From the NCBI GenBank assembly GCA_026119855.1, contig JAOWBW010000762.1:248001-312000 (forward strand): DNA of 64,000 nt. The letters run 5' to 3'. The stretch comes from Campanula takesimana. Taxonomy: Eukaryota > Streptophyta > Magnoliopsida > Asterales > Campanulaceae. Below are positions 12,372-24,475 of this stretch, piece by piece. A program made the translations under genes and the position numbers. How positions within the stretch are numbered: position 1 is the first letter of the stretch; each line of letters starts with the position of its first letter. A model generated the notes under the pieces. The model was not told the DNA's origin, did no database searches, and saw nothing but the letters and a program-made list of their open reading frames with translations.

Positions 12372-12475
12372 ATGATGCAAAGCTGCTACCTTTGTTCTTA
12401 TGGATGAACCGCAGTTCGTTACGTTCGTTGGATCTCCACAAAGGCTGCCTTACTAGATGTAAGAGGAGAACCGAT

Positions 12476-12575
12476 NNNNNNNNNNNNNNNNNNNNNNNNN
12501 NNNNNNNNNNNNNNNNNNNNNNNNNNNNNNNNNNNNNNNNNNNNNNNNNNNNNNNNNNNNNNNNNNNNNNNNNNN
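12476..12575. other. Assembly gap of 100 N
   Basis: Exactly 100 undetermined bases, the conventional length for a gap of unknown size. The 3' LTR of the Sirevirus and the remainder of the Gypsy-type LTR are missing here, so the true gap may be several kilobases, or the two sides may not be adjacent. Confidence 0.95.
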
Positions 12576-13604
12576 TTAATATATTTATATTTTCAAACTT
12601 TCTTCAGACTTTGTTTTTTAAAGCATGATTGAACATCATTTTTTGATAATAAGAAGAAAGAATAAAAATAATAATAAATTTATACATATTTTAAATATAA
12701 TTTTTGCAATAAAATTAAAATGAGTCTAAGTGAAATAGTGTAAAAAATTAATAGACAACGGCATGTAATACAGTAGTGAACTTAGTAAAAAATAAATCCT
12801 TTTAAATGTAAGATAATAAGTGTATGAAAAATTGTGTTAAATGTTGCTAAGTTCCCTACTGTAATTCAATTTAGTGGAAACAATTAAACTATTTTATTTT
12901 CCAAATAGTGATGAAATCAAAAATTAATTTGCTGGATCAAATACTATTGCAAGTATTTATTTACTATTACACTAAATGGTGAATTCAATGCATTTATTTA
13001 TAATAGATTTACAATACTTAATGTACTAATTGACTAACTCCTTAATATTTATAAATATTTTAATATTGCACTAAATATTTTTTGTGTAAAAAATGATGAA
13101 AGTTAATGATGGTATGTGATTTTATTATTTTAATATGAACAAAGGAAAAATAAAAGAATTTTAATACAAAACAGAATCAATGAATTACCAAATAGATATG
13201 TAGTCTCAAATGACTGGAGTATATGAGGTAAGTTCGTTGAAGGCAACTTGTTTTATTTCCATAATTAATCAAATTTAGTTAACAATATATAGTGAATAAG
13301 TAAAATTTGTAGTGTCTTTTTATAACCTTCAAATACCCCCTTAGCTCCTTAAATCATGGAAGGATATTTATGTCTATTTATAAAAAAAATGTAGTGGATG
13401 AGCAATTTTGTAGTGGCAATAGCCCCTCCCCTTATAATTAATCATACATCTTCTACTTGAGAGAATTCAAACTCAAATACAAAGAAAGTGATTAACTTAT
13501 TTTATTTCAAACCTCTAAAATCATTCCAACAAATCAAACAATTTTTGCAGTTTGAAAAATGGCCACACTTTTAATAAGAACCATGGAGCCATTATATTAA
13601 ACCT
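12576..13604. other. AT-rich intergenic DNA with one small inverted repeat
   Basis: No gene is visible. An inverted repeat of about 95 bases lies at 12769-12863: TACAGTAGTGAACTTAG on the left pairs imperfectly with CTAAGTTCCCTACTGTA on the right. It could be a very short MITE. The rest is plain AT-rich sequence. Confidence 0.45.
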
Positions 13605-14472
13605 AGAGGTGGTCTCTTGTGAGAACACTTAGATCCGTCTCATAGAAGAGACAGGTTGATCCATGACCCGTGTACAACATTCTCCGCGAAGCGTAGGATC
13701 CCAACTCATGCTCCACTCAAAATCTACCACGTGGCAGCGACTCATTGGCCCAATTTTTATTTTCCCGGAAAAAAAAAACATTTTTTTTACTTATATATTT
13801 TTTAACTGTTTTTTTCGTTTACCAAAAGTCATACTTAGTACAACTAAATGTAATAACTGTGTTACTTATAAAGTAACATTGTTTATAAGTAAACTTAACA
13901 CCAGTTTTACAAAAAAAAAAATAGCTTATTTTACTCATCTTTCAACTGTAATACTAACTATAAATACGTGTAACACTAAAATTAAAATGTAATTATCGTT
14001 ATACTAAAATGTAATAGTGTTTTTCCAGAATATTTTTTATTTTTTAGTATTTTGATTTTATTTTTTAAAAGAATGTAACATTTGAAAAATACCAACTTAT
14101 ATACATGAATGTAATTATTTGTACAAGTAAATGTAACACTTTAGTAGATGAAATTGTAACAGATTTCTATAGATAATGTAATACTTTTACATGTATCATG
14201 ATAAATTGAACTATTGTAACTTATTATTTGAAAACATATAGGTATACTATTATACAAGCAAACTTAACTGTTTTACAATGTTATTATACAAGTAAAATGT
14301 AACATTCGTTTATAAAAATTGTTACTTTCTTATTTTTACATTGTTACTAACACAAGTGTTTTTAGTTTTAAAGTGTAAATAGTTGAATTATTACTTTTCT
14401 ATTCATATGTGTTACAATTATGTATAAACACGGTTACATATAAATAACACGTTCGTTACATCTTAGTTGTAA

Positions 14473-15043
14473 GAGCATTCCCAACGGTGGGGAGGCAAAT
14501 TTGCCTCCTACCCCCAAATTTGCCTCCCATAATAAAACCATCCCCAACCATCAAACTCAAATCCTTACTCAAAAAGAATATTCTCTTAGAATATTCTCAA
14601 TTTAATCACATAATCATTTAATTTTCTTATATTTGTATATAATTAAACCATCCCCAACCATCAAACTCAAATCCTTGATATTTTATTTAAAATTGTAGTA
14701 TTAATGTTCGATTTATATTTTTATATTTTGCATTTTGTATTAAAAATCGTAATAACTAAAAAATATATCACAAAAAAGTATCTCATAAAAAAATATATAA
14801 AAAAATTATATCACATAAAAATATATCACATAATATATCACTAAAATAATTAATTATTACATTAACAAAAAATAAAAACATTAAAAAAAATGGATTTGCC
14901 TCCCATGAATAGTGAACGGGCAAAATTACCACTTACTATTCATGTGTGGCAAATTTGCCACCACTTTGCCTCCTCTATTGGGGGTGTGAATAGTGTCAAA
15001 AAGGAGGCAAATTTGTCATTTGCCTCCACCATTGGGAATGCCC
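14473..15043. mobile_element. PIF/Harbinger (Tourist-like) MITE
   Basis: Terminal inverted repeats GAGCATTCCCAACGGTGG / CCACCATTGGGAATGCCC are flanked by TAA on both sides (14470-14472, 15044-15046), the three-base duplication typical of PIF/Harbinger. Subterminal GGCAAATTTGCC and TTTGCCTCC words are repeated at both ends. There is no coding capacity. Confidence 0.75.
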
Positions 15044-15140
15044 TAATAAGTATTACTTTTAACAAACGAAGAAAACATAAAAAAAAAACATTGTTACTTT
15101 TTTGTATATATGTATTACTTTTATGTATACAAACTGTTAC

Positions 15141-16112
15141 TGTTAGTGCAGACAGAGGTGTTACCTCAGATGTTGCCACTGACAGTCTAGTGCTGCCTGA
15201 CGAATATACTTTGTAATTTGACATTTCTTTCTAATATAATTTTTATACTAATGTCCTAATATTATTGTCTAGATGTTGGTCCATATTTCAGGTAATAATA
15301 AAGTTATTTTAGGAGCTAAAAACGCGGAGAAGAAATTAATGGAGAGTTACTCATAAAAGCCGAGTAATTAAGGAAGTTACAAACATATTTAACATGTGTT
15401 AAATATGGAAAGTGTGAGAAGACTAAGTCCAAGTATTTGTTGCTGATTAAATGAAGGAGTGCAAGGCGTTGGAAGCATGGAGTACAACAAGGAGAAGCTT
15501 AGACTTGGGCATGAAGAATTCGGTTGAGAGAACCAAGGAAGGAAGACCAAGTCAAGCTTGTTTTGTGGAGATAAGGCTCGCACATGATCTCCACCTCCCC
15601 TCACACGTCTAGAACAGCCTAGGGCTGTTTATTTGAGTAGCCTTCAAGTATTTGATGGCTATAAATAGGGCTAGGATGGACACTTTGTAATCAAGCCAAA
15701 TTTTACACATATCCAAAGCACAAAGAGCAAAGTACTTCTTGGTTCGTTAGGTCCTCTCTCCATACACTCTTTTAACACTCAATACTTCGGTTTGAGTGTG
15801 TTTTGGATAGGATAGGATCATCGTACTTTGTTTCTATTTTTGGTTCCATAGATCATATTGTATTAGCTATAGGGAACCTTTTGACTTTGTAATTGGTACT
15901 CATATTGATTATAAGGTTTTTGCCATTTAGGCATCTCAAGTTATATTTATATAACTTGAGAAAAATAATTTTTGTGCTTTTGTCCGCTGCAAAACTCTTT
16001 TACAAATTTATTTTTACTCAGGTGTGTGTATTCTGTCCGTGTGTGTTATCTGGGGTGTACCTAACACTTGAGGTAACACTTGTCCTCAGAAAGTCTTTGA
16101 TAAACAATTTCA
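15141..16112 (+). mobile_element. Solo LTR, probably Copia, 972 bp
   Basis: It begins TGTTAGTGCAG and ends AACAATTTCA, with the perfect 5-bp duplication GTTAC at 15136-15140 and 16113-16117. A TATA box (TATAAATA, 15660-15667) lies in the middle. Subterminal GAGGTGTTACCTCAG and TTGAGGTAACAC mirror each other. No internal retrotransposon region remains, so it is the product of LTR-LTR recombination. The Copia assignment rests only on size and layout. Confidence 0.75.
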
Positions 16113-16527
16113 GTTACATATAAGTAATACGTTTGTTACATTTAGTTATGGTAACTATTACTTTTGACAAACCAAAAAAAAAAACTAAAAAAAAACAATA
16201 TAAAATTTTAAAAAAGCAAAAAAAAAATTAAAAAAATGGGGCCTATGGGTCATGGATCCGGGTTATGGGTCAAAAATGACTCGTCTCTACTATGAGACAG
16301 TTCATAATGTTCTCATACAAGTTTTTGTCTTAAACCTTTGAATTGATGTATCAAAAGATTTTAAACAACGTTAAAAGAAAAATAAAAAATTTCCCTCTGT
16401 TTTTATAGTAGGTTATTAATGTAATTTTAGTCCGTACGTAGCAAAACAAGTGTTATGGTTTAAAAGATAGTTTTTAAGGTGTGAAGTTAGTCAATCTATA
16501 TAGTAATCAATTTTATTTTCAAAATTA

Positions 16528-17593
16528 GGCTCCGTTTGTTTCGCGTAAAACAACTTGCAGAATTTCCAGGAAAATGTTTTCGGAAATGACATAAACATGT
16601 TTTTGGTTGTTTGGTAAATCTAAGGAAAATGTTTTCCGGAAAATATATTCATATGAGAAAAAAAAATATTAATATGAGAAAAATAATAATTTAATATGAG
16701 TAAAAATTGAATGGGGGGTGGGGTGGGATGGGTGATGTTGGGGGGGGGGGGGGTAGGGGCGAGGCGGGGGCGTGGGAGAGGTGCTCAAAAATAATTTTAA
16801 TATGAGTGAAAATAAGTTTTTTTTTTTTTTTGGTGGGGGGGGGGGGCGGCGTAGGGAGTGGAGTGGGAATTGTTAGAAAATAATTTTAATAAGAGTAAAA
16901 AAAAAATATTGGGAGGTGGTGGTGAGTGGGTGGGGTGGTGGTGGGGTAGTTGGGGGGTGGGGAGGTGTTCAATTTTTTTTTTTTTAAAATATGAATTGAA
17001 AGAAGTTTTTTTTTTGGGTGGGGTGGGATGGGTGGTGGGGGTAGGGAGCGGGAGTGTGGGAGTTGTTTGAAAATAATTTTAATAAGAGTAAAAAAAATAA
17101 AAAAATTTGGGGGGTGGGGGTAGGGAGCGGGAGTGTGTGTGAGTTGTTAGAAAATAATTTAATAAGAGTAAAAAAATAAAATTGGGGGAGGGGGGTAGAG
17201 GCGGGAAGTGTGGGTGGAGTAGGTGTTAAAAGATAATTTTAATATGAGTGGAAATTCTTTTATTTTTATTTTTATTTTTTTGGAAGGGGGTGGGTAGGGG
17301 ATGCGGGAGGAAGGTAAGGTAAGGTTGGAGGGGGGGGTGGGGGTAAGATGGATAGAGGGGGTGGTGTGGAGGTGTAGTGGGTAGCATGAGGTTGTATGGA
17401 GGGTTGGGTGTGAGTGAGAGAATTAACATTTTTCAGAAAAATCACTTACTAGTAAAAATTTGTAAGTCATTTTACTTATAAAAGAGGGAAACTATTTTTC
17501 GGAAAATATTTTTCCCATTTTCCGGTGCGTAACAAACACCAAAAAATGGGGAAAACATTTCCCGAAAGTTATTTTACGCGAAACAACAGAGCC
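16528..17593. mobile_element. PIF/Harbinger-type TIR element with a G-rich tandem array
   Basis: Terminal repeats GGCTCCGTTTGTTTCGCGTAAAA and TTTTACGCGAAACAACAGAGCC are flanked by TTA on both sides (16525-16527, 17594-17596). Subterminal GGAAAATGTTTTCC-like sequence is mirrored at the other end. The centre is a diverged tandem array of G-rich blocks separated by AATAATTTTAATANGAGTAAAA. No transposase frame is visible. Confidence 0.75.
16640..17430 (+). repeat. Diverged G-rich tandem array
   Basis: About six units of roughly 70-150 bases alternate a G-rich block (for example GGGGTAGGGAGCGGGAGTGTG) with an AT block (AATAATTTTAATANGAGTAAAA). G-runs of three or more occur throughout the plus strand, so guanine quadruplexes are possible. 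The open frames here encode only Gly/Trp/Val or Pro/His repeats and are not genes. Confidence 0.7.
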
Positions 17594-19117
17594 TTAATGT
17601 GAAATACATGAACCTTCAATAATGTGTTAATTTACTATTAAGTTACAAAATAAAGTACAATCAAATAAATCTATATAATATTAGAAAGCAGAAACATTTA
17701 GAGCTCTCTCATTGTGCCACCTCATAATGATGATTCATAATACCACTTGGCACATTTTTACAATTCTATTGGTCAGCATATTTTGATGCTTTCAACAACA
17801 ACAAAAAAAAAAAAAAAAAAAAAAAACTTATAAAAAATTCGGCTGACTTGCACTTAAAATATAGTGATGAATTTGAAATTAAATTTCAAATTTGGAAACT
17901 TATTAAGGAATGGATGTAATTGATTAAACCATATCCTAAGTTAGCTAGAAATTCAAATATTTGATTTTTGATTACAGAATTAACTTCATTCAAAGAGATT
18001 TAAACGTATGATTAATTTACCCTTTATATACTTAACTTTTTTTGATATATAATTTAAAGGATATTTTTGAATACCAATTCTTATCAAACTCCAATCCAAT
18101 TTCATTAGTTAAAAACATGTTAATTAAGGAAATGATTGTAGTATAATTTGGAATAAGAAAAGGATTGTATTATATAAATAAAAAAAAAAAAAATAAGGAA
18201 ATGATTGTATTGTAATTTGAATTTGAATTGAAATTAGAATTCAAATTCATATACGTTTTATTTAAGGGAATTATTTAACAACTAATTCTTACCTAAATTT
18301 AAGCACACAAGAATTTCAAATTGTTGACTTTAGAATTTTATCTCATTAGACTTAACATTGATCAATATACCTAATCTTCCCTTCAAAAAAAAAATTAAAA
18401 AAGAATACATATCTTCAAGCCCAAATTATCTGGCCAAAATATTTACTTTTTCCGTTGATAATCTTAATTCAAATCACATCTCTCTATATATATACACACA
18501 CTGTATTCTTTTTTCTCACGACTCCATCAATGTGGTTTTAATTTTTTTTTAATTCTCGCTCTTTGTGTATTTTTAATATCCTTTATGTATGTTGCAGTTG
18601 AATCTTGAGTTGATGAGAATTTGATTACATGGTGAATGACCAATTCGATAAATATTATTGGAAAATATTAAAATTCTCTTTGCTATTTGGTTATTCTCTC
18701 ATTTACAATTTGTTGTACATATCCTTATAATATTGTGAAAAATGTTTCTGTAGATGATTTAGATCAACCTTGCTACTTAGTTATTTCTTTATGTTCAATT
18801 TCTTTTGAATGTTAAAGGAAAGCTCTAATGATATTTGTTGATGATCTACATCAGGATCAATTGATCTGCGATGAAAATGTAACTCCTTCTCCATTTTGAT
18901 TTTTGTTTCTTTGTTGCTCATTTTGCAGATCCAACTGAAGAATATAATTCTAGAAAAAATTACTCCATTTTTGAAACAATAGATGTATTATTGAATTTTT
19001 TTGTTAATCCGAATGAATGAATTAATACCCGCAAAAAAGATTTATTGGCATGGGTTCCTTTTATGGTTTGTCTTTTAATTTTTTCGAGTATTACTTTAGC
19101 ATTTGCTAAAAAAAAAA

Positions 19118-20121
19118 GGGCAAATTGCAGTTTACTGCCACTAAGTTTACATGAAGTTGCAATGTAGGACCTGATGTTTCAATTTTTGCAATTTCGTGCA
19201 CTATGTTCACATATTGTTGCAATCCGGGGTAAATATGGATGGCAATTGACAAAGTCTAACGAAATAAATGGAAAGTGTATCGACTATCTTTTAAATTTGA
19301 TTTTTAGCCCCTAGAGTTTAATAATTTAATGCAAATGCATCATAGCAATAAATTCTAATAAACAAAGCATCATAAATAGTAGTAACACATAGTAAATGAT
19401 TTAAGGAAGGTGGGGATATATTTGTTCCTTATTTTTATTTTTTATTTTTGTTCCTTTGAGTCTTATTCGTTTCTTCAATATCAAGTACTACATTATTTGT
19501 ATGTTTTCATGTGGCATATTAGATTATTGATTTTTTTGTTTTTTTTTTTTTTTTTTGTAAAGTTTCTCTATTTTTCAAACATATTACTCCCTCCGTCCCA
19601 GACTAAGTTCTTACTTTCCTTTTTGGTTTGTCCCAGACTTAGTTGCTTTATTACCTAAAATGGACCGTGGGACTCACTTGTCATTCTCACAACAAAAACT
19701 ATCTACCCATTTTATCTCTCATACGTTCTCTTAATTACTTTTTCATACTCACAACATTTACTTTTTCTTAATCTCCGTGTAAGTCAAACTAAGAACCTTA
19801 GTCCGGGACGGAGGAAGTATATTATTATTTTCAAAATCATTTAGTGTGTAATTATTTAATAATGCGTTAGTTTTTTTTTTGTTTTTTTTTTTTAAATGAT
19901 TGTTCCAACATATTTTCATACAGGAGTAAAAACATCAAACTTTAGGGGCTAAAATTGAAATTTTAAAAGATGCCCGATACAATTCCATCCATTTTTTCCC
20001 TGGATTGCAACAAATTGTGAACATAGTGTACTAAATTGCAAAAATTGGAACATTAAGTCTTACATTGCAACTTCATATGAACTTAGTGGCAGTAAAGTGC
20101 TATTCCCCCCCCCCCCCCCCC
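19118..20121. mobile_element. Mutator-like MITE with TIRs of about 150 bp
   Basis: The left arm (19118 to about 19270) and the right arm (about 19965-20121) are inverted copies over about 150 bases, sharing TTTACTGCCACTAAGTT and TGAAGTTGCAATGTA. The element starts GGG and ends CCC, and both sides carry a run of ten A (19108-19117, 20122-20131), compatible with the 9-11 bp duplication of Mutator-like elements. A Stowaway MITE is inserted inside. Confidence 0.65.
19587..19817. mobile_element. Stowaway MITE
   Basis: CTCCCTCCGTCCCAGACTAAG and its inverted partner CTTAGTCCGGGACGGAGGAAG form the ends, with TA on each side. It is nested in the Mutator-like MITE. Confidence 0.8.
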
Positions 20122-20133
20122 AAAAAAAAAATA

Positions 20134-20387
20134 CTCCCTCCATCCCAGAAAGATAGTTCACCTTTTTTCGTTGTTACTACGAGGGAACTTTGAGCAGATA
20201 TAAATGCTACTTATAATTATGTTAATGTGAATCTAAAAATTGATATTAATAGTATTTATAATGGTGTATCAAGAACAATTTCAAAAAATTTATTACTAGA
20301 ATAATTAAAAATAACATTAATTATTACTCAAAGTTCCTTCGTAAAACCCATTAAAATAGGGGGACTATCATTCGGGGACAGAGGGAG
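20134..20387. mobile_element. Stowaway MITE
   Basis: Ends CTCCCTCCATCCCAGAAAGA and GGGGACAGAGGGAG are flanked by TA. It lies directly after the poly-A side of the Mutator-like MITE. Confidence 0.75.
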
Positions 20388-20640
20388 TATATCATTGTAA
20401 CATATTATTGAACGTAACTATTAGTATTCCTCTTTAATCGGAGCATTATTTTTTATTTAGCGAGATTTTTTATTTACGAAATATATTATATTTTTATTTA
20501 CTTGGTCGAGTTATATGGAAATAAAATAAATTTATATATCTTCATAAAATTTAAAATTAGTTATAAACATAGGGAGAAAGCTATTGCCACTATACATTTT
20601 CTCATCCATTACATCATCTTTAATTATTTTAAGTTTATTG

Positions 20641-20930
20641 TTTTTTTTTTTTTTTTGAAACAGAGTAAATCACTTGCATTCATAATGAAACAATGATGGC
20701 ACTCCACAGATGTCGGAGGCTCACCCAAATATCAATAATAATACCATCCCTTAACATACAACAATGATCTTTCCAAACAAAATTTTGAAATGTACGATTC
20801 CACTCCAAGAAAAACTTGGACACTGCTTTACTTTGGCATTTAAAAAATCTCACCATTGATAATATATTGCGTTGAGCACTAGATAAATTTGAGAATCCGG
20901 GTTGACAAAGAAACACCCGCCAAACATCTC
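20641..20930 (-). mobile_element. Possible 5'-truncated LINE 3' end
   Basis: Read on the minus strand, the segment ends with ...ATTTACTCTGTTTC followed by about 15 A (T-run at 20641-20655), which resembles plant L1 3' ends. An open frame at 20680-20916 (minus) has scattered Cys, His and Trp residues but no motif I can name. No target duplication was found. It could instead be another retroposed sequence. Confidence 0.35.
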
Positions 20931-21129
20931 AAAATCCGTGAAACATCCCTTTATAGCAAGAAAAATGGCAACCTCTTCATTGTGCAAGAATGCAAGAGTC
21001 GTCCCAATTACAAAACAAATAAAACAACAACAAACAAACAAGAAGATAAACAACGGCTTTCACAAGGAGAGAATACAACGGCTCTCACTTAGGAGAGAAT
21101 CTTATTATACATTATATTATATAGAAAAA

Positions 21130-21189
21130 CAACAAGACAATTGTTTATATAATTTCAATATTGAAATTATAAACAATTGTGTTGTTGAA
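21130..21189. repeat. Near-perfect palindrome of about 58 bases
   Basis: The core CAATTGTTTATATAATTTCA (21139-21158) is followed after a very short centre by its complement ending CAATTG (21180), with a single missing base. The flanks CAACAAGA and GTGTTGTTG also pair imperfectly. It would form a cruciform or a long RNA hairpin. No terminal duplication was recognised. Confidence 0.7.
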
Positions 21190-22489
21190 AGATTGACAAA
21201 ATGAAGAAGATTAAGATTAAACTAATTAAAAATAGAAGAAAAAAATTGAAGAATAGGAAGAGAAAGGAAAATAGAGAAGAAAGGCTGAGAGAGAGTTAAT
21301 TTTATTGTTGAATAGGAAAAACTTGCCCTTGAAAAGCTTGCCAAATATAAAAATAGACGGAATTATCCAAATCACCCATCAAATATATCTTCTATCTCAT
21401 TAATAAAAAAGAATACTATTAACTGTTCATCTCCATATACTAAATTAAAGTCAATAAAAATAAAAAAGATTCATTTTTTTACTTAGTAAAACACATAATG
21501 ATAACATTTCTTTTGAAATAAATAATTTAAAAAGAGGTTACAACAATGCACAACATTAACATTGTAAAAGGAAATGTCAGAGCTAAAAAAACTCGAGTTA
21601 TAAGTGAGTAATTCGTCAAATGAGTATGATTTTATAAGTCAAAAGCTACAACAGTGTAGTTTCATATACTCACAGAAATGAACATAAAAGAAATAATAAA
21701 ATTAATTACATTTAACTTTTTGACTTGTCATTTTGAGACAAAAGTTTTGCTGTTATTGTTGTTATACCATTTTGGCTAAAAAAAAAAAAAACTCAATCAA
21801 AAAGAAATTTCACAGTCTTTCTCTTTCAATTATCACCAACAACATTGCACGGAGCTATCACAACCAAGCACATATCTTCTTTTCGAGATTGCTTAATGGA
21901 TTTTGTGTAATGTTGTTTTAAACTAAATTCACGAATAGCTTAGGAGTAATAGTAGTGATATGAAACTAAGGAAGAAATAATTTTGCATTCCATCTTAAAT
22001 TAGGATATGTCATGTATATTAAACTATTCTTTAAGTTGTATCAGAATAAAATAAATATTACATATTTTCCTTAATTTTGAAATTAGATATAGATAATATT
22101 ATTCCAAGACATGTTTGAAATCTTATTAATTGATGCTAATTGTAGTGATACGACAATAATTTGTTACTTCCATCCCAAATTAACATTATATTTTGTGTTT
22201 TTGGCACTAAAAAAAATTTTTTTTTTTTTGGACAACCTAATTAAATTGACAATTAAAATTAATTGTTTTTGTATTACCTTCATGATATTTAAAGATAGTT
22301 AAATGCGATAATTTATTTAGGACTATTTTTTATTTAAAAGTTGACTCCAATTTATAGATAACATTTTGAAAGGATGAACGGGACCAGGGAGTAAAAAGAT
22401 TTCATGGTTTTTTGACTTTGGTGTAACACATTTGAATTTCTATCAAAAGTATCATATTTATGATGTTGTGTTCCTACATTGTAGCACAT
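21190..22489. other. AT-rich stretch without recognised gene
   Basis: I see nothing beyond AT-rich sequence, homopolymer runs (for example 21778-21792) and short chance open frames. It lies between the palindrome and the helicase remnant and may be Helitron interior. Confidence 0.4.
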
Positions 22490-24475
22490 AAGATGTCTGG
22501 AATCAAACTTGGCAAATACTGTCAGATGATATCATTTACAAGCATCAGAAGAATTTTAACAATCCTGGTAAATCTTTTGTTATGTTTGATTTAATTTTTT
22601 AATGAAATATATTAAAGTTTATTTGATTTGTCACGTTTTTTATATTATTTTTTAAACTGATGTAAATTAATTATATTTCGATTATTTTTTTAATGTGAAT
22701 CTTTTCAAATTGCAGGGTTGAAATCAGTGACGAGCAAGTAAAAAAAAATGTATTGGCTGAAATTGACAAGTTACTGGCAGCAAATTGCAGTGGTCTCCGA
22801 AATTTTAAAGATATGCCTCAACCAAGCACTTCTGTCATTTCTGATGCGGAGAATGTGCTAATATTAGATGAAATGTCATATGACGTTGAGGATATGCAGG
22901 CTGAGCACTCCAGATTACATAAATGTTTGAATGAAGAACAAATGATGGTTTATGAAAAGATTATGACTGCTGTTGATATAGGCGATGGTGGAGTGTTCTT
23001 TTTGTATGGGTATGGTGGCACGGGGAAGACCTTCATATGGAAGACTTTGTGCTCGACATTGCGAAGCAGGAGGGACATAGTTCTTCTGGTTGCTTCTATC
23101 GGTATTGCTTCCTTACTTCTTCCGAGGGGTAGGACTGCTCACTCCAGATTTGGCATACCTATCCAGGTGAACGAAAGCTCAACTTGCAGCAAGATTAAAC
23201 CCGGTTCTGATGTGTGTGGTCTCCTAAAAAAAACGAAGCTCATAATTTGGGATGAGGCTCCAATAACCCACAAGCACTGCTTTGAGGCTCTTTATAAGAG
23301 CTTGAGGGACATTATGCGTACTTCTGCTGGTCGATGCTCTGATAAACCCTTCGGTGGATTAGTTGTTGTGTTTGGAGGAGATTTCAGGCAAATATTGCAT
23401 GTTGTGCCTAAAGGAAGCTGACATGATATTATACATGTTGCCATTAGTTCATCTAAACTTTGGAATTCGTGTGAGGTTCTAAAACTGACAAAAAATATGA
23501 GATTGCAAGTAAATCATCTTATATTAAACTTTAATATTTTACATTTCCCTATTGTAGTAATTAAATTTTTTATCTCATTCATTGTCTAAATCTATGTAGG
23601 TTAGTTCCTCTTCCTCTTCTGATGCTATGGAGATCAAAAATTTTGTTGAATGGATACTACGGGTAGGAGATGGTGATGTTGGTGAAGAAAATGATGGAGA
23701 ACTTGACATTAAATTACCAGATGATATTTTGATAACGGATACAGCTGATCCTATTGCAACTATTATTCAAAACACGTATCCTGACATATTACATAATATG
23801 GGTATTGATGGTTTTTTTCAGGATAGAGCAATTTTGGCACCAACTAATGAGATAGTAGATACTATCAATGATTATGTGATGTCACTGTTGCCCGGTGAAG
23901 AAGTGTTGTATATGAGTTCAGATAGCATCATCAAGGAGGACGGAGATATTGCTGGCCACGAGGATGTATTTTCTGTTGAGTTTCTTAATACGATTAAATG
24001 CTCGGGCTTGCCGAACCATTCCATACGTCTGAAGGTTGGGTGCATAGTCATGCTACTCAGAAACATTGATCAAGCTTCGGAATTATGCAACGGAACGAGA
24101 CTTATAGTTACAAATCTGGGAAAATATATAGTTGAAGCAAGAATACTCTCTGAAAAGAATACTGGCATGAAGGTGTTTGTGCTTAGAATGATGTTGAGCC
24201 CATCCGATTTGACAAAAGTCCCAGTTAAATTCCAACGTAGACAGTTCCCATTGAATGTTTGCTTCGCTATGACTATAAATAAGAGTCAGGGACAGTCCCT
24301 TTCTCATGTAGGGCTTTACCTTCCTCGACCTGTATTCAGTCATGGGCAGTTGTATGTGGCAATCTCGAGAGTTACAAGCAAAAAGGGGCTCAAAGTTCTG
24401 ATTTGTGAAAAGGACGATCAAACGAGCGATGTGACCACTAATGTGGTCTATAAAGAAGTTTTTCATAAATTATGA
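22490..24475 (+). pseudogene. Helitron-type PIF1-like helicase, C-terminal part, broken
   Basis: In an intact Helitron this is the SF1B helicase domain of the Rep-Hel protein. An upstream exon (about 22493-22567, WNQTW...NFNNP) is followed by an intron with GTAAAT and TTGCAG signals. The main part (to 23421) has Walker A GYGGTGKT (23008-23031), Walker B IIWDEAP (about 23243-23263) and FGGDFRQ. A TGA at 23419-23421 sits where an Arg-type codon is expected; reading past it stays in frame to NMRLQ, then an intron from about 23510 to 23600. The last part carries FQDRAILAPTNE, TINKSQGQS and YVAISRVTS and ends at the TGA at 24473-24475. The join of the first two exons also appears off by one base. 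No Rep domain was found. Confidence 0.8.

Larger units (their letters stand above)
3792..12475 (+). mobile_element. Sirevirus-like Copia LTR retrotransposon, 3' LTR not in sequence
   Basis: The order is 5' LTR (3792-5256), tRNA-Met primer site, gag with two zinc knuckles, pol in the Copia order protease, integrase, reverse transcriptase and RNase H, then a long 3' region up to the assembly gap. The gag type, the DSGCSRHM protease motif, the long LTR and the presence of extra sequence after pol fit the SIRE/Maximus lineage. It sits in a Gypsy-type LTR: the break coincides exactly with the divergence from the other LTR copy. No 3' LTR starting TGTTAGG is seen before the gap, so the element is incomplete in this assembly. 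Confidence 0.85.
13605..16329 (+). mobile_element. TIR element of the TGTAAC-rich family, with two later insertions
   Basis: The ends are AGAGGTGGTCTCTTGTGAGAAC on the left and ...CAAGTTTTTGTC on the right, with imperfect inverted similarity that includes ATGAGAAC and the GTCTCATAGNAGAGAC hairpin. The element is flanked by the perfect 8-bp duplication TTAAACCT (13597-13604 and 16330-16337). The inside is AT-rich and studded with AATGTAAC / GTTACA words. It contains a Tourist-like element (14473-15043) and a solo LTR (15141-16112). No transposase frame is seen, so it is non-autonomous. Confidence 0.7.

Noticed and set aside
16858..17429. Gly/Trp- or Pro/His-rich open frames
   Set aside because: They translate the G-rich tandem array of the Harbinger-type element.
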